Shown in pieces: positions 46,899 to 57,978 of a DNA stretch of 64,000 nucleotides. Every line of letters begins with the position of its first letter. Within the stretch, counting starts at the first letter, position 1. This DNA comes from Vogesella margarita (GTDB lineage: Bacteria; Pseudomonadota; Gammaproteobacteria; Burkholderiales; Chromobacteriaceae). The DNA lies in NCBI RefSeq assembly GCF_028548475.1, contig NZ_JAQQLE010000012.1, positions 87,343 through 151,342 of the forward strand, given 5' to 3'. The notes beneath the pieces were generated by a model, which was not told the origin of the DNA, did not search any database, and saw only the letters and a program-made list of their open reading frames with translations. Made by a program: the position numbers and the translations under genes.

Positions 46899-47531
46899 TT
46901 AGGCAGCCACTTCGGCACGCGAAGTCAGCACTTTGTCGATCAGACCGTAAGCCAGCGCCTGCTCCGCGGACATGAAATTGTCACGCTCGGTGTCTGCCTG
47001 GATCTGTTCCAGCGTCTGGCCGGTATGCTTGGCCAGCAATTCATTCATCTGCAGCTTGGTTTTCACCAGTTCGCGCGCATGAATCTCGATATCGGTCACC
47101 TGGCCACTCAGGCCGCCGCCGTACAGCAACGGCTGGTGAATCATGACCCGGCTATGCGGCAGCGTGAAACGCTTGCCCTTGGCGCCGGCGGACAGCAGGA
47201 AAGCACCCATGCTGGCAGCCTGGCCAATACAGAGGGTCGAGATGTCCGGCTTGATGAAGTTCATCGTGTCGTAAATCGACATGCCGGCGGTAATCGACCC
47301 GCCCGGGGAATTGATGTACAGATAGATGTCCTTGTCCGGGTTCTCCGACTCCAGGAACAGCATCTGTGCCACGACCAGATTGGCCGATTCATCGGTGACA
47401 GGCCCGACCAGGAAAATGATGCGTTCCTTGAGCAGGCGGGAGAAGATGTCATAGGCACGTTCGCCGCGACCGCTCTGCTCCACCACCATGGGCACCAGCC
47501 CCAAACCTTGCGGTTCAATCATCGATTTCAT
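46899..47531 (-). CDS. clpP: ClpP protease proteolytic subunit
   Basis: A 210-residue serine protease of the ClpP family. The nucleophile Ser is in [13 protein letters not shown] (about residue 101), the His in [11 protein letters not shown] (about 126) and the acid residue further on ([13 protein letters not shown]). It assembles as a double heptamer capped by ClpX. It starts at ATG 47531 behind GGAGAGG, 23 bp after tig. Confidence 0.97.
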   Translation of the reverse strand: MKSMIEPQGLGLVPMVVEQSGRGERAYDIFSRLLKERIIFLVGPVTDESANLVVAQMLFLESENPDKDIYLYINSPGGSITAGMSIYDTMNFIKPDISTLCIGQAASMGAFLLSAGAKGKRFTLPHSRVMIHQPLLYGGGLSGQVTDIEIHARELVKTKLQMNELLAKHTGQTLEQIQADTERDNFMSAEQALAYGLIDKVLTSRAEVAA

Positions 47532-47554
47532 CGACCTCTCCGGATTACAGTTGA

Positions 47555-48865
47555 TTATTGGCCGTTGTTGCCCATCAAGGCATCAAACGACAGTTCCTTC
47601 TCGACAACATTGGCACGGGACAGCACAAATTCAACCACGTTGTCTTCCAGAACCATCGAAGTCGGGCCTTCCAGGCGATCCGGGCTGGCGTAGTACCAGC
47701 TCAGCACGTCTGCCGGCTGCTCGTAGCTGTCGGCAAACTCTTCGATCATGGCCTTGACCTGCTCAGGCTTGGCTTCCAGCTTGTTGGCTTCCACCACTTC
47801 CGCCAGGATCAGGCCCAGTGCCACGCGGCGCTCGGCTTGCTGGGTGAACAGGTCGGCCGGCAGCGGCATGTCTTTCATGGCCATGCCACGCTGCTCCAGG
47901 TCCTTGCGGGCCTGTTCCATCAGGCGGCCAACTTCCAGCTCAACCAGCGACTTAGGCAGCTCGATGGTGGTCGCATCCAGCAGCGCCTGCATTACCGCTT
48001 CCTTGTTGCGGGCAGTCAGGCGACGCTTGACTTCACGCTCCACGTTCTTGCGGATTTCGGCACGCATTTTTTCCACGTCACCGTCGGCGATACCCAGCTG
48101 CTTGGCCAGCTCTTCGTTCACTTCCGGCAGTTGTGCTTCGGCAACGCTCTTCAGCGTGATTTCGAAGACTGCGGTCTTACCGGCAACGTCCTTGCCATGG
48201 TAGTCCTCAGGGAAGTTCACGGTCACGCTGACAGTTTCGCCTTCCTTCAGGCCTTTTACGCCGTTCTCGAAGTCAGCCAGCATCTGGCCCTGACCGATCA
48301 TGAACGGGAAGTTTTCGGCGGAGCCGCCTTCGAAGGCCACGCCGTCGATGCTGCCCTTGAAGTCGATGATCACGCGATCGCCTTCGGCGGCGGCACGCTC
48401 AACGTGGTTGAAGCGGGTGCGCTGCTTGCGCAGGATGTCGATGGTCTTGTCGATCTCGGCATCGGTTACTGGCGTGTTCGCCTTTTCGATTTCCTTGCCG
48501 GCCAGATCGCCTACCACAACTTCCGGATAAACCTCGAAGGTGGCGGCGAACTTGAAGCTTTCGGCGTCGCCAGCGGCGTCAACCGATTCAAAACGCGGGT
48601 AGCCGGCTACGCGCAGCTTCTGCTCGACGGCGGCCTTGTAGAAGCCCTGTTGTACCTGCTCGCCCAGCACTTCTTCGCGAACCTGCGCGCCGTAGTTCAT
48701 TTCGACGATCTTGGCCGGGGCTTTGCCTGGACGGAAACCCTGAATCTTGGCCGTGCGTGCCACGCGCTTCAGGCGCTCGGCAACTTGTGCGTCGATTGCC
48801 GCCATTGGCAAGGCAATGCTCATGCGACGCTCAAGGCCGCTCAACGTTTCCAATTGTACTTGCAT
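47555..48865 (-). CDS. tig: Trigger factor, ribosome-associated chaperone
   Basis: A 436-residue chaperone that binds ribosomal protein L23. It has the N-terminal ribosome-binding signature ([17 protein letters not shown], the GFRxGxxP loop), a central FKBP-like isomerase domain ([41 protein letters not shown]) and a helical C-terminal arm. ATG 48865 is chosen because AAGGA precedes it; an in-frame TTG two codons upstream is unlikely. It heads the tig-clpP-clpX operon. Confidence 0.97.
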   Translation of the reverse strand: MQVQLETLSGLERRMSIALPMAAIDAQVAERLKRVARTAKIQGFRPGKAPAKIVEMNYGAQVREEVLGEQVQQGFYKAAVEQKLRVAGYPRFESVDAAGDAESFKFAATFEVYPEVVVGDLAGKEIEKANTPVTDAEIDKTIDILRKQRTRFNHVERAAAEGDRVIIDFKGSIDGVAFEGGSAENFPFMIGQGQMLADFENGVKGLKEGETVSVTVNFPEDYHGKDVAGKTAVFEITLKSVAEAQLPEVNEELAKQLGIADGDVEKMRAEIRKNVEREVKRRLTARNKEAVMQALLDATTIELPKSLVELEVGRLMEQARKDLEQRGMAMKDMPLPADLFTQQAERRVALGLILAEVVEANKLEAKPEQVKAMIEEFADSYEQPADVLSWYYASPDRLEGPTSMVLEDNVVEFVLSRANVVEKELSFDALMGNNGQ

Positions 48866-49122
48866 GTCCAATCCTTAGATTTAAAGGTGTGGGAGATTAA
48901 AGCCAGAGACAAAAAGCAAGATGGCGGAACATTTTACAAGAACCGGCGGAACCTGCTTTTTGCACCAATTCAGAGGTATTGCCGAAGGCGGATCAGTCAG
49001 GGCGCCGCCCTGCTCGCCCGCATTCTGGCGACAAAAGCAAGGGATGAGTATAGCACGCAGCCACTAAATGAACAGTGCATCGCGTTTGTACGGGGTGCCA
49101 CACAATTACGGCTCGGACAAAC

Positions 49123-49165
49123 AAAAAACCGCCGAAACCTTTGCTGTGCTTGGGTTTGAGCGGTT
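49123..49165 (-). terminator. Terminator of the tRNA-Leu gene
   Basis: On the minus strand ACCGCTCAAACC pairs with GGTTTCGGCGGT (one mismatch), followed by TTTTTTG. It lies 26 bp past the tRNA 3' end. Confidence 0.8.
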
Positions 49166-49190
49166 CAGTGTTTTCCATGAAGCAATGTAG

Positions 49191-49275
49191 TGGTGCGAAA
49201 GGAGAGACTCGAACTCTCACGCCTCGCGGCGCTGGAACCTAAATCCAGTGCGTCTACCAATTCCGCCACTTTCGC
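49191..49275 (-). tRNA. tRNA-Leu (anticodon UAG)
   Basis: An 85-nt class II tRNA on the minus strand. The acceptor stem begins GCGAAAG and closes with CTTTCGC plus discriminator A and an encoded CCA. The anticodon arm is CTGGA-TTTAGGT-TCCAG with anticodon TAG. A long variable arm (CGCCGCGAGGCGT) and the T-arm GAGAG-TTCGAGT-CTCTC follow. It decodes CUA and, by wobble, other CUN codons. Confidence 0.95.
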
Positions 49276-49433
49276 GACTCACTGCCTTGCTTCAGCAGAG
49301 TGCGCATAATAGTAGACTAAGCATTGTCAGGCAAGATCCTGCGTCAAATATTTTTTGATGGCGAAACTATCCTGCAGGTATATTGTCCATGACCTGCATT
49401 ACCCAAACAACAACAGCAAGGAGTCTCTTCGCC

Positions 49434-50123
49434 ATGCAACCCAATATGCACACCACCTATCAAAGTACTGCACTGAGTGGCAGCCGTCACAAGGTGCTGC
49501 GCAATACTTACGCCCTGCTCGGCCTGTCGATGATCCCAACCGTCATCGGCGCGGCAGTTGGCGCCAACATGAGCTTCGCCTTCATGGCTGGCAGCCCGAT
49601 CATGGGCATGCTCGCCATCATGGCGGTCTTCTACGGCCTGACCTTCGCCATTGAAGCCAACCGCAACAACGCTCTGGGCGTGCCGCTGATGCTGCTGTTC
49701 ACGCTCCTGATGGGCGTGCTGCTCGGTCCCTTGCTGCAAGCCGCGTTCAAGCTCGCGAACGGCTCGCAGCTGATCATGGTGGCCGGCGGCGCAACCACGC
49801 TGGTTTTCGCCGTGATGGCCGGCATTGCCACCACCACCAAGCGCGACCTGAGCGGCATGGGCAAGTTCCTGATGGTCGGCGCCATCGTTCTGATGGTGGC
49901 CGTGGTTGCCAACATCTTCCTGCAACTGCCGCTGATGTCGCTGGTGATTTCCGCCGCCTTCGCGCTGTTCAGCTCGCTGATGATCCTGTGGCAAGTCAAA
50001 ACCATCGTTGATGGTGGCGAGACCAGCTATATCTCGGCAGCACTGGGCATCTACATCAGCATCTACAACCTGTTCACCAGCCTGCTGCACCTGCTGATGG
50101 CTTTCGCTGGCGACCGCGACTAA
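49434..50123 (+). CDS. BAX inhibitor-1/YccA-family membrane protein
   Basis: A 229-residue inner-membrane protein with seven hydrophobic segments (NTYALLGLSMIPTVIGAAVG; FMAGSPIMGMLAIMAVFYGL; ISAALGIYISIYNLFTSLLH). It matches the BI-1/YccA/YbhL family; E. coli YccA modulates FtsH proteolysis of membrane proteins. It starts at MQPNMHTTYQST (49434) behind AAGGAG. It is a single gene ending in a strong terminator. Confidence 0.9.
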   Translation: MQPNMHTTYQSTALSGSRHKVLRNTYALLGLSMIPTVIGAAVGANMSFAFMAGSPIMGMLAIMAVFYGLTFAIEANRNNALGVPLMLLFTLLMGVLLGPLLQAAFKLANGSQLIMVAGGATTLVFAVMAGIATTTKRDLSGMGKFLMVGAIVLMVAVVANIFLQLPLMSLVISAAFALFSSLMILWQVKTIVDGGETSYISAALGIYISIYNLFTSLLHLLMAFAGDRD

Positions 50124-50142
50124 ACCCGCTCCCGCCAACAAC

Positions 50143-50169
50143 AACGCCGGCCACATGGCCGGCGTTTTT
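50143..50169 (+). terminator. Rho-independent terminator after the YccA-like gene
   Basis: AACGCCGGCC (50143-50152) pairs with GGCCGGCGTT (50157-50166), loop ACAT, followed by TTTC. Confidence 0.93.
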
Positions 50170-50172
50170 CAT

Positions 50173-50185
50173 TGCGGCCAACCTT
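50173..50185 (-). repeat. DUS-like 13-mer between two terminators
   Basis: An exact copy (TGCGGCCAACCTT on the plus strand) in the short gap between the convergent YccA-like and purL genes, each of which already has its own terminator, so it is not needed for termination here. Confidence 0.85.
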
Positions 50186-50205
50186 GCGTCAACCGTTGGC
50201 ACCAT

Positions 50206-50235
50206 AAAAAACACCCCGCCGAGGCGGGGTGTTTT
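50206..50235 (-). terminator. Rho-independent terminator after purL
   Basis: ACACCCCGCC pairs with GGCGGGGTGT, with A- and T-runs on both sides; on the minus strand it ends in TTTTTTAT, 22 bp past the purL stop. Confidence 0.93.
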
Positions 50236-50256
50236 GTCTGCATCGCGGAGAACCGC

Positions 50257-53200
50257 TTAGCCGATCCAGCGGCGGGCGCTGGCGAACATGCGGAACCAGG
50301 CGCCGTTTTCGTCCCACTCCGCCGGATGCCAGCTGTTCTGCAGCGTGCGGAACACGCGCTCCGGGTGCGGCATCATGATGGTGAAGCGACCGTCAGGCGT
50401 GGTGACACCGGTAATGCCGGCTGGCGAGCCGTTCGGGTTCATCGGGTAGACCTCGGTCGGCTGGCCGTTGAAGTCCACGTAGCGCAGTGCGGTCAGCACC
50501 TGCTCCTGCGCGCCCGGGGCGAACACCGCGCGGCCTTCGCCGTGCGACACCACCACCGGCAGCTTGGAGCCGATCATGTCCTGCAGGAAGATGGACGGCG
50601 ATTCGGTAACTTCGACCATCGCGAAGCGCGCCTCGAACTGCTCGGAAGCATTGCGCTTCAGTTTTGGCCAGTGCTGCGCGCCCGGGATGATATCCGACAG
50701 GTTGGACATCATCTGGCAGCCGTTGCACACGCCCAGTGCGAAGGTGTCGCCGCGACCGAAGAAGGCCTCGAACTGCTCGCGCGCCTGCGCGTTGAACAGG
50801 ATGCTCTTCGCCCAGCCTTCGCCCGCGCCCAGCACGTCGCCGTAGCTGAAGCCGCCGCAGGCCGCCAGACCCTTGAAGTCGGCCAGCTGGATACGACCGG
50901 CGATCACGTCGGACATGTGCACGTCGACCGCCTCGAAACCGGCGCGGGTAAACGCCGCGCCCATCTCGATCTGGCCGTTGACGCCCTGCTCGCGCAGGAT
51001 GGCGATGCGCGGACGCGCGCCGGTAGCGATGAACGGTGCCGCCGGATTGTCGCGGGTGTCGAAGGTCAGCTCGGCGAACAGGCCGCGCGATTCGGTATCG
51101 GCGATCTGCGCGTACTCGCTGTCGGCACCGGCCGGGTTGTCACGCAGACGCTGCAGACGGTAGCTGGTCTCGGACCAGGCCTGCTGCAGTGCCACGCGCG
51201 ATTCGGCCAGCACCACCTGCTCACCATGCAGCAGGGTCAGGGTATTGTCGTCGGTCGGCACGCCGATCACGCTGGTTTCGGCGCCCAGGCCGGCGGCGGC
51301 AAAGCGCGCCAGCACTTCGTCGATCTGGTCGACGGCAACCTGCATCACCGCGCCCAGTTCTTCGTTGAACAGCACCGCGTTGACGTTGGCCGCATTGTCG
51401 TCGGTCAGCACCGACAGCTCGACCTGCGCACCGAGGTGACCGGCGAAGCACATTTCCGCCAGCGTGACGAACAGGCCGCCGTCGGAGCGGTCGTGGTAGG
51501 CCAGCAGCAATTCGTCCTGCACCAGCGACTGGATGGTATGGAAGGCAGCGGCCAGCTTGGCGGCCTGATCCACGTCCGGCGTCTGGCCGTTCATGTCGTT
51601 CCACACCTGGCCGAAGATCGAACCGCCAAGACGGTTGCGGCCGGCGCCCAGATCCAGCAGCAGCAGCGCGCTGTCGGTCGCCTGCAGCTGCGGGGTCACG
51701 GTCTTGCGCACGTCGGCCACCGGGGCAAACGCGGAGATGATCAGCGACAGCGGCGCGGTCACCGACTTCTTCTCGCCCTGGTCTTCCCATACCGTCTTCA
51801 TCGACAGCGAATCCTTGCCCACCGGAATGCTGACGTCGATGTCGATACAGATGTCGGATACCGCTTTCACGGTGGCGTACAGGTTGGCGTCCTCGCCCGG
51901 ATGGCCGGCAGCGGCCATCCAGTTGGCGGACAGCTTGACGTTGCCCAGTTCGCCCACGTTGGCCGCAGCCAGGTTCAGCAGCGACTCGCCCACCGACATG
52001 CGGCCGGCGGCCGGTGCGGAGAACAGTGCCGCAGGCGTGCGCTCGCCCATCGCCATCGCCTCGCCCTGGGTGGTGTTGAAGCCCATCGCGGTCACGGCCA
52101 CGTCGGCCACAGGCACCTGCCACGGGCCGACCATCTGGTCACGCGCGGTCATGCCGCCCACGGTACGATCGCCAATGGTGATCAGGAAGGACTTGTCGGC
52201 CACGGTCGGGTTACGCAGCACGCGGTACGCCGACTCCTTGGTGTCGTATTGCGCGGCGTCGAGGGCGTCGGTCACCACCACACGGGTGGTCACGTCGCGG
52301 GTCATGCGCGGCGGCTTGCCGAGCAGCACTTCCAGCGGCATGTCGACCGGGTTGTTGTCGAAGTAGTCGTCGCGCACCTGCAGGTGGCCGTCGTCGGTGG
52401 CCACGCCCAGCACCGCGAACGGGCAACGCTCGCGCTCGCAGATGGCGGCGAACAGCTCCAGATCGGCCGGCATCACGGCCATCACGTAGCGCTCTTGCGA
52501 CTCGTTGGACCAGATCTGCATCGGGGTCATGCCCTTTTCTTCCAGATGCACCTTGCGCAGATGGAAAATGGCGCCACGGCCGGCGTCGTTCACCAGCTCG
52601 GGGAAGGCATTGGACAGGCCGCCGGCACCCACGTCGTGAATCGACACGATAGGGTTGGCCGCACCGCGCTGCCAGCAGCGGTCGATCACTTCCTGGCAAC
52701 GGCGTTCGATTTCCGGGTTGCCACGCTGTACCGAATCGAAGTCCAGGTTTTCGCTGTTGGCACCGGTATCCATCGAGGATGCCGCGCCGCCACCGAGACC
52801 GATCAGCAGGCTCGGGCCGCCCAGCTGGATCAGCAGCGCGCCTTCCGGAATCTCGTTCTTGAAGATCTGCTGTTCCTGGATGTTGCCCAGGCCGCCGGCG
52901 ATCATGATCGGCTTGTGGTAGCCGCGACGCTCGCCCTGGAAGTTTTCTTCAAAGGTACGGAAGTAGCCGGCCAGGTTCGGACGGCCGAATTCGTTGTTGA
53001 ACGCGGCGCCGCCGATCGGGCCTTCGATCATGATGTCGAGTGCCGAGGCGATGCGGCCCGGCTTGCCGTAGCTGGCGTCTTCCCACGGCTGCTGGAAGCC
53101 CGGGATGTTCAGGTTGGAGACGGTGAAACCGGACAGGCCGGCCTTCGGACGCGAACCGCGGCCGGTGGCGCCTTCGTCACGGATTTCGCCGCCGTTACCG

Positions 53201-54138
53201 GTGGACGCGCCAGGGAACGGCGAGATCGCGGTCGGGTGGTTGTGCGTTTCCACCTTCATCAGTATGTGGGTTGGCTCTTCGCTGTAGGCGTAGGTATTGC
53301 TGTCCGGCTGCGGATAGAAGCGCTCGATGGTGGCGCCGTCGATTACCGAGGCATTGTCCTTGTAGGCCACGCGGGTGCCTTCTGGATGCGCGTCGTGAGT
53401 GTCGCGGATCATGCGGAACAGCGACTTGCCCTGCTCCACGCCGTCAACGATGAACTGTGCATTGAAGATCTTGTGACGGCAGTGCTCGGAGTTGGCCTGC
53501 GCGAACATCATCAGCTCGACGTCGGTCGGGTTGCGCTCCAGCTTGATGAAGTTTTCGACCAGATAATCGACCTCATCCGGCGACAGCGCCAGACCCATGT
53601 CGAGGTTGGCCGCATCCAGCGCTGCCTTGCCGCCGCCGAGGATGTCGACGGTGGACAGCGGCTGCGGTTCGATGTGCACGAACAGGCGGTCGGCGTCGTC
53701 CAGCGACGGCAGCACGGTTTCGGTCATGCGGTCATGCAGGAGACCGGCCAGGGTTTGGCGGGCCTCATCGCTCAATGGCGCAGCGGCGGTAATGTGGAAG
53801 GCGATGCCGCGCTCGATGCGCAATACCTGCTCCAGACCACAGTGGCGGGCGATATCGGTCGCCTTGGAAGCCCACGGCGACAGCGTGCCAAGACGCGGCG
53901 TAACCAGGAAAAGATCGCCGGTAGGCTGCTGCGCCAGCGGCGGTTCGCCGTAGGTCAGCAATTTTTCCAGCACGGCGACTTGCGCCTCGCTTAGTGGCGC
54001 TTCACTTTCGGTAAAGTGCCAGTACTCTGCCGCAATAGTCAGATCGGGTAGACCTGCTTCGCGAGCAGCAGCAAGAAGTTTATCGAGTCGGAACTGGGAC
54101 AGGGCGACACCGCCCCGCAGCTTGAGAACGTGCGACAT
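50257..54138 (-). CDS. purL: Phosphoribosylformylglycinamidine synthase PurL
   Basis: A 1293-residue single-chain FGAM synthase (fourth step of purine synthesis), the long proteobacterial form fused to its glutaminase. Visible parts: an N-terminal PurS-like domain, two AIRS-type ATP/substrate halves ([35 protein letters not shown]), and the C-terminal class I glutaminase with the Cys in [15 protein letters not shown] and the His-Glu near PHPERVFR. The start [10 protein letters not shown] (54138) is preferred over upstream in-frame codons. Several near-matches of the 13-mer lie inside it (51385, 51958, 52653, 53603). Confidence 0.97.
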   Translation of the reverse strand: MSHVLKLRGGVALSQFRLDKLLAAAREAGLPDLTIAAEYWHFTESEAPLSEAQVAVLEKLLTYGEPPLAQQPTGDLFLVTPRLGTLSPWASKATDIARHCGLEQVLRIERGIAFHITAAAPLSDEARQTLAGLLHDRMTETVLPSLDDADRLFVHIEPQPLSTVDILGGGKAALDAANLDMGLALSPDEVDYLVENFIKLERNPTDVELMMFAQANSEHCRHKIFNAQFIVDGVEQGKSLFRMIRDTHDAHPEGTRVAYKDNASVIDGATIERFYPQPDSNTYAYSEEPTHILMKVETHNHPTAISPFPGASTGNGGEIRDEGATGRGSRPKAGLSGFTVSNLNIPGFQQPWEDASYGKPGRIASALDIMIEGPIGGAAFNNEFGRPNLAGYFRTFEENFQGERRGYHKPIMIAGGLGNIQEQQIFKNEIPEGALLIQLGGPSLLIGLGGGAASSMDTGANSENLDFDSVQRGNPEIERRCQEVIDRCWQRGAANPIVSIHDVGAGGLSNAFPELVNDAGRGAIFHLRKVHLEEKGMTPMQIWSNESQERYVMAVMPADLELFAAICERERCPFAVLGVATDDGHLQVRDDYFDNNPVDMPLEVLLGKPPRMTRDVTTRVVVTDALDAAQYDTKESAYRVLRNPTVADKSFLITIGDRTVGGMTARDQMVGPWQVPVADVAVTAMGFNTTQGEAMAMGERTPAALFSAPAAGRMSVGESLLNLAAANVGELGNVKLSANWMAAAGHPGEDANLYATVKAVSDICIDIDVSIPVGKDSLSMKTVWEDQGEKKSVTAPLSLIISAFAPVADVRKTVTPQLQATDSALLLLDLGAGRNRLGGSIFGQVWNDMNGQTPDVDQAAKLAAAFHTIQSLVQDELLLAYHDRSDGGLFVTLAEMCFAGHLGAQVELSVLTDDNAANVNAVLFNEELGAVMQVAVDQIDEVLARFAAAGLGAETSVIGVPTDDNTLTLLHGEQVVLAESRVALQQAWSETSYRLQRLRDNPAGADSEYAQIADTESRGLFAELTFDTRDNPAAPFIATGARPRIAILREQGVNGQIEMGAAFTRAGFEAVDVHMSDVIAGRIQLADFKGLAACGGFSYGDVLGAGEGWAKSILFNAQAREQFEAFFGRGDTFALGVCNGCQMMSNLSDIIPGAQHWPKLKRNASEQFEARFAMVEVTESPSIFLQDMIGSKLPVVVSHGEGRAVFAPGAQEQVLTALRYVDFNGQPTEVYPMNPNGSPAGITGVTTPDGRFTIMMPHPERVFRTLQNSWHPAEWDENGAWFRMFASARRWIG

Positions 54139-54185
54139 TGGATACCCGCAACAATGAAGACAAGGATCAGGGAAGCGCGTCATAA

Positions 54186-54626
<441 letters not shown>

Positions 54627-54644
54627 GCCGCTGATGCAGCAATG

Positions 54645-54673
54645 AAAACGGCACCCGAGGGTGCCGTTTTTTT
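54645..54673 (+). terminator. Rho-independent terminator after glnB
   Basis: AAAACGGCACC pairs with GGTGCCGTTTT around a short loop, followed by a T-run. A one-base-short copy of the repeat (GGTTGGCCGCA, 54681-54691) follows immediately. Confidence 0.92.
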
Positions 54674-54697
54674 CTGCCAGGGTTGGCCGCAAGGGCA

Positions 54698-55489
54698 TCA
54701 GCCCCAGAACTTCCACCATGACTGCTCGCGCACTTGCCACGGCGTCTGCAGATAGCTGCTCTGCGGGAAGTTCAGCAGCAGCACACGACGGGCATCGGCC
54801 GCCATATCCTTCATGCCCAGCTGCTCGTAGGCCACCACGATGATGGCCAGCGCTTCTTCATTGTGACCGGTGTTGGCGTACTCCTTCACCACCGTCTGCG
54901 CGCGGTTGATCGCGGCAAGCCAGGCGCCACGCTTCATGTAGTAGCGGGCGACGTGCACCTCGCTGGCGCCCAGCGCGTTGATCAGACGCACCATCTTCTC
55001 GGTGGCATCGACGCTGTACTGGCTCTGCGGGAAGCGTGCCACCAGTTCCTGGAAGGCCTGGTACGATTCGCGCGCCGCTTTCGGATCACGCTCGCTCATG
55101 TCCTGGCCGGACAGGCGCGACATCCACGAGGTGTCCTCGTTGAAGTACACCAGGCCCTTCAGGTAGTACATGTAGTCCAGGTTCGGGTGCGACGGGTACA
55201 GGCGGATGAAACGGTTGGCCGAGGCAATCGCCAGCTCCGGCTCCGCATCCTTGTAATGGGTATAGGCTTCGTCCATCAGCGCCTGCTGCGCGTAACGCCC
55301 GTACGGGAAGCGCGCCTGCAAGGTTTCATACAGTTTCAGCGAACGCTGGTAGTTGCCGCCATCCAGCTCTTCGCGCGCAGTGGCGTAGATGCGTTCTACT
55401 GTCCAGCCACGGGTTTCATCCTTGGTATCCACCGTGGCGCAACCTGCCATCAACACGACGGCCAGCAAGGCTACAAAACTATTTTTCAT
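54698..55489 (-). CDS. bamD: Outer-membrane assembly lipoprotein BamD
   Basis: A 263-residue lipoprotein of the BAM complex (ComL in Neisseria). It has a lipobox signal (LLAVVLMAGCATVD, Cys about 17) and five TPR-like repeats (NYQRSLKLYETLQARFPYGR; ASANRFIRLYPSHPNLDYMYYLKGL; SYQAFQELVARFPQSQY). It works with BamA to insert outer-membrane proteins. It is divergent from rluD, as in many proteobacteria. Confidence 0.95.
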   Translation of the reverse strand: MKNSFVALLAVVLMAGCATVDTKDETRGWTVERIYATAREELDGGNYQRSLKLYETLQARFPYGRYAQQALMDEAYTHYKDAEPELAIASANRFIRLYPSHPNLDYMYYLKGLVYFNEDTSWMSRLSGQDMSERDPKAARESYQAFQELVARFPQSQYSVDATEKMVRLINALGASEVHVARYYMKRGAWLAAINRAQTVVKEYANTGHNEEALAIIVVAYEQLGMKDMAADARRVLLLNFPQSSYLQTPWQVREQSWWKFWG

Positions 55490-55634
55490 GAGGTGTCCTT
55501 GTTTGACTGCCGTCGATTATAACCAAAACAGCATTTTGCGCACCCCCGCCGTTTCGGGCTCCGCGCAAACAGCAGCGGGACAATCCCGCCCGACTCCTTT
55601 AAAATCACCCGATTTACCTCACGCCAGCAAAGAC

Positions 55635-56753
55635 ATGAACGAACACGACACCAATCCCGACGAGCTACTGGACGACGACACCCTGGATAGCGAAGCGGAA
55701 ACCGGCGGCGAGGCCAAACAGTTTACCGTGCCTTACGAGCTGTCCGGCGAACGCCTGGACGCCGCGCTGGCCAAGATGCTGCCGGACTACTCGCGCAGCC
55801 GCATGACCCAATGGATCAAGGACGACAAGGTCAGCGTCGACGGCAAAATTGTTCCCGGCAAGACCAAGCTGCTGGGCGGCGAGATCGTGCGCGTGGAAGT
55901 GGTTGCCGCACCGGAAGCGCTGTCCTACGTGCCGGAAGACGTGCCCTTCCCGGTCATTTTTGAAGACGAGCACCTGCTGGTGGTCAACAAGCCGGCCGGC
56001 ATGGTGGTGCATCCGGCGGTCGGCAACTGGAGCGGCACCCTGCTCAACGGCCTGCTGTTCCGCCATCCGGAGCTCGCGCACATTCCGCGCGCCGGCATCG
56101 TGCACCGCCTCGACAAGGACACCTCCGGCCTGATGGTGGTCGCCAAGACGCTGCAGGCACAGACCGACCTCGTGCGCCAGCTGCAGGCGCGCACCGTGAA
56201 GCGCATCTACCGCGCGGTCGCCACCGGCGTGGTGCCCTACGACGGCAAGATCGAAACCCTGATCGGCCGCGACCCGCACAACCGCCTGCGCATGGCCGTG
56301 GTACGCTTCGGCGGCAAGCCGGCGATCACCCACCTGCGCGTGCTGGAACGCTACGACGACTTCAGCTACGTGGAATGCAAGCTGGAAACCGGCCGCACCC
56401 ACCAGATCCGCGTGCACATGAAGGAAGCCAAGCATCCGCTGGCCGGCGATCCGCTGTACGGCAACGCCCGCCACCACGGCAGCGAAGCCGTCGACGAAGC
56501 GGTGCGCAATCTCGGCCGCCAGGCGCTGCACGCCTACAAGCTGTCGCTGGTGCACCCGGTGACCGGCGCCACCCACAGCTGGAGCGCGCCGCTACCGGAC
56601 GACATGAAGGCACTGCTGGCGATCCTGCGCGACGAGCGCGAGATAAAGCTAAACAAGGCCAAGGCGCAGACACCGCTCGGCGCAGCGATGGAGGACGACG
56701 ACGATGACTGGGACGAGGACGACTACGATGTGGAAACCCATTACATCCGCTGA
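55635..56753 (+). CDS. rluD: 23S rRNA pseudouridine synthase RluD
   Basis: A 372-residue RluA-family enzyme that makes pseudouridines 1911, 1915 and 1917 in helix 69 of 23S rRNA. It has an acidic N-terminus, an S4 domain (GERLDAALAKMLPDYSRSRM) and the catalytic motif GIVHRLDKDTSGLMVVAKT with the catalytic Asp, then KLETGRTHQIRVHMKEAKHP. The start MNEHDTNPDE (55635) is chosen; the open frame continues upstream through the bamD promoter. The C-terminal tail is acidic (EDDDDDWDEDDYD) and overlaps pgeF. Confidence 0.94.
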   Translation: MNEHDTNPDELLDDDTLDSEAETGGEAKQFTVPYELSGERLDAALAKMLPDYSRSRMTQWIKDDKVSVDGKIVPGKTKLLGGEIVRVEVVAAPEALSYVPEDVPFPVIFEDEHLLVVNKPAGMVVHPAVGNWSGTLLNGLLFRHPELAHIPRAGIVHRLDKDTSGLMVVAKTLQAQTDLVRQLQARTVKRIYRAVATGVVPYDGKIETLIGRDPHNRLRMAVVRFGGKPAITHLRVLERYDDFSYVECKLETGRTHQIRVHMKEAKHPLAGDPLYGNARHHGSEAVDEAVRNLGRQALHAYKLSLVHPVTGATHSWSAPLPDDMKALLAILRDEREIKLNKAKAQTPLGAAMEDDDDDWDEDDYDVETHYIR

Positions 56754-57507
56754 CACCCCCGCCGAGCCGGTCGACCTGTCGTGGCGCGAGGCCGGCTGGC
56801 CGCTGGCCGGCAAGGTCGGCACGCTGATCACCACGCGTGACGGCGGCGTCAGCCCGCCACCCTATGCCAGCCTGAACCTGGGCGACCATGTCGGCGACGA
56901 TGCGGCCAACGTTGCCGCCAACCGCGCCCGCGTGCGCGAACGGCTGCCGGCGGAACCGGCCTGGCTGCAGCAGGTGCACGGCATTACCGTGGTCGATGCC
57001 GCCAGCGTCACGCCTGGCCAGCCACCGCAGGCCGACGCCAGCTTCAGCCGCACCCCCGGTGCGGTGTGCTGCATCATGACTGCCGACTGCCTGCCGGTAC
57101 TGCTGGCCGATCGTGCCGGCACCGTGGTCGGCGCCGCCCACGCCGGCTGGCGCGGGCTACTGAACGGCGTCATCGAAGCCACCGTCAGCGCCATGAACGA
57201 GCCTGCGGCCAACCTTGTCGCCTGGCTCGGCCCGGCCATCGGCCCGGACGCGTTCGAGGTCGGTGCCGAGGTGCGCGACGCCTTCCTCGCGCACGACGTG
57301 CACGCGGTGCAGGCCTTCGACCCGATCGGCGACGACAAATACCTGGCCGACATCTACCTGCTGGCACGGCAACGGCTGGCGGCCATCGGCATCAGCGAAG
57401 TTTACGGTGGCGACGAGTGCACGGTGATCGACCGCGAGCGCTACTTCTCCTACCGCCGCGACGGCGTCACCGGCCGCATGGCCAGCCTCATCTGGATCAA
57501 GCCGTAA
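56728..57507 (+). CDS. pgeF: Peptidoglycan editing factor PgeF (YfiH family)
   Basis: A 259-residue member of the multicopper-oxidase-like YfiH/DUF152 family. Metal-site motifs: QQVHGITVVDA, VCCIMTADCLPVLLAD and AAHAGWRGLLNGVI, giving the His-Cys-His triad of the family. PgeF removes wrongly incorporated amino acids from peptidoglycan precursors. It starts at MWKPITSADTP (56728), overlapping the 3' end of rluD by 26 bp; rluD-pgeF is the standard order. Confidence 0.92.
   Translation: MWKPITSADTPAEPVDLSWREAGWPLAGKVGTLITTRDGGVSPPPYASLNLGDHVGDDAANVAANRARVRERLPAEPAWLQQVHGITVVDAASVTPGQPPQADASFSRTPGAVCCIMTADCLPVLLADRAGTVVGAAHAGWRGLLNGVIEATVSAMNEPAANLVAWLGPAIGPDAFEVGAEVRDAFLAHDVHAVQAFDPIGDDKYLADIYLLARQRLAAIGISEVYGGDECTVIDRERYFSYRRDGVTGRMASLIWIKP
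57204..57216 (-). repeat. DUS-like 13-mer inside pgeF
   Basis: An exact copy in the reverse orientation relative to the gene: T GCG GCC AAC CTT, encoding Ala-Ala-Asn-Leu. A variant copy (TGCGGCCAACGTT) lies in the same gene at 56901-56913. Confidence 0.85.
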
Positions 57508-57534
57508 GCGGCAACACCAGATATTGTGGTCAAC

Positions 57535-57557
57535 GGGCAGCTACGGCTGCCCTTTTT
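57535..57557 (+). terminator. Rho-independent terminator after pgeF
   Basis: GGGCAGC (57535-57541) pairs with GCTGCCC (57546-57552), loop TACG, followed by five T. Confidence 0.92.
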
Positions 57558-57978
57558 ACTGGGCAAAACGTCGCATTCATGCCACATCATTATGATGTTG
57601 CAATGAGATGACAGGCGGCGCGGACACGGCAAACCCTTGTCATTACTGGGACTCTCGTTAGCGCCGCCACAAGCGTCGCACAATCCCAAAAACATTTCTC
57701 CTGCCGCAAAGCCAGCAACGGCGCGGGTTTGCACATTTCCGCCGCCTGTCAAGACTTGTTCCGCACCGCCTTAACCACTAGAATTTGCGTCTTTCTCGCG
57801 TCACGACAGTACATCTTGTGTTTGTACACAGCTCGCACACAGCTTTTCAACAGAGTTGTCCACAGCCGTGACAAACCCGAGCAACGCGGGCCACCCACCC
57901 GGCCAACCCGGGGCCGTCCGCTGTTGCAAGGCAGGCCGCAGGGTCATCCGAACAACCCCACCCCACCACGAGGGAAAC
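57558..57978 (+). promoter_or_regulatory. nrdA upstream control region with candidate NrdR and DnaA sites
   Basis: 421 bp with no gene. ACAGTACATCTTGTGT (57806-57821) resembles the NrdR box, and exactly 31 bp further ACACAGCTTTTCAACA (57837-57852) is a weaker match; paired boxes at that spacing are typical of nrd operons. TTGTCCACA (57856-57864) differs from a DnaA box by one base. A small dyad, ACATCA-TTA-TGATGT, lies at 57584-57598. Confidence 0.5.

Noticed and set aside
48993..49220. Small minus-strand open frame overlapping the tRNA-Leu and its terminator
   Set aside because: It consists of tRNA and terminator sequence read as protein.
50155..53994. Long plus-strand frame opposite purL
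   Set aside because: Antisense shadow of purL; composition rich in His, Arg and Gln as expected from the complement of GC-rich codons.
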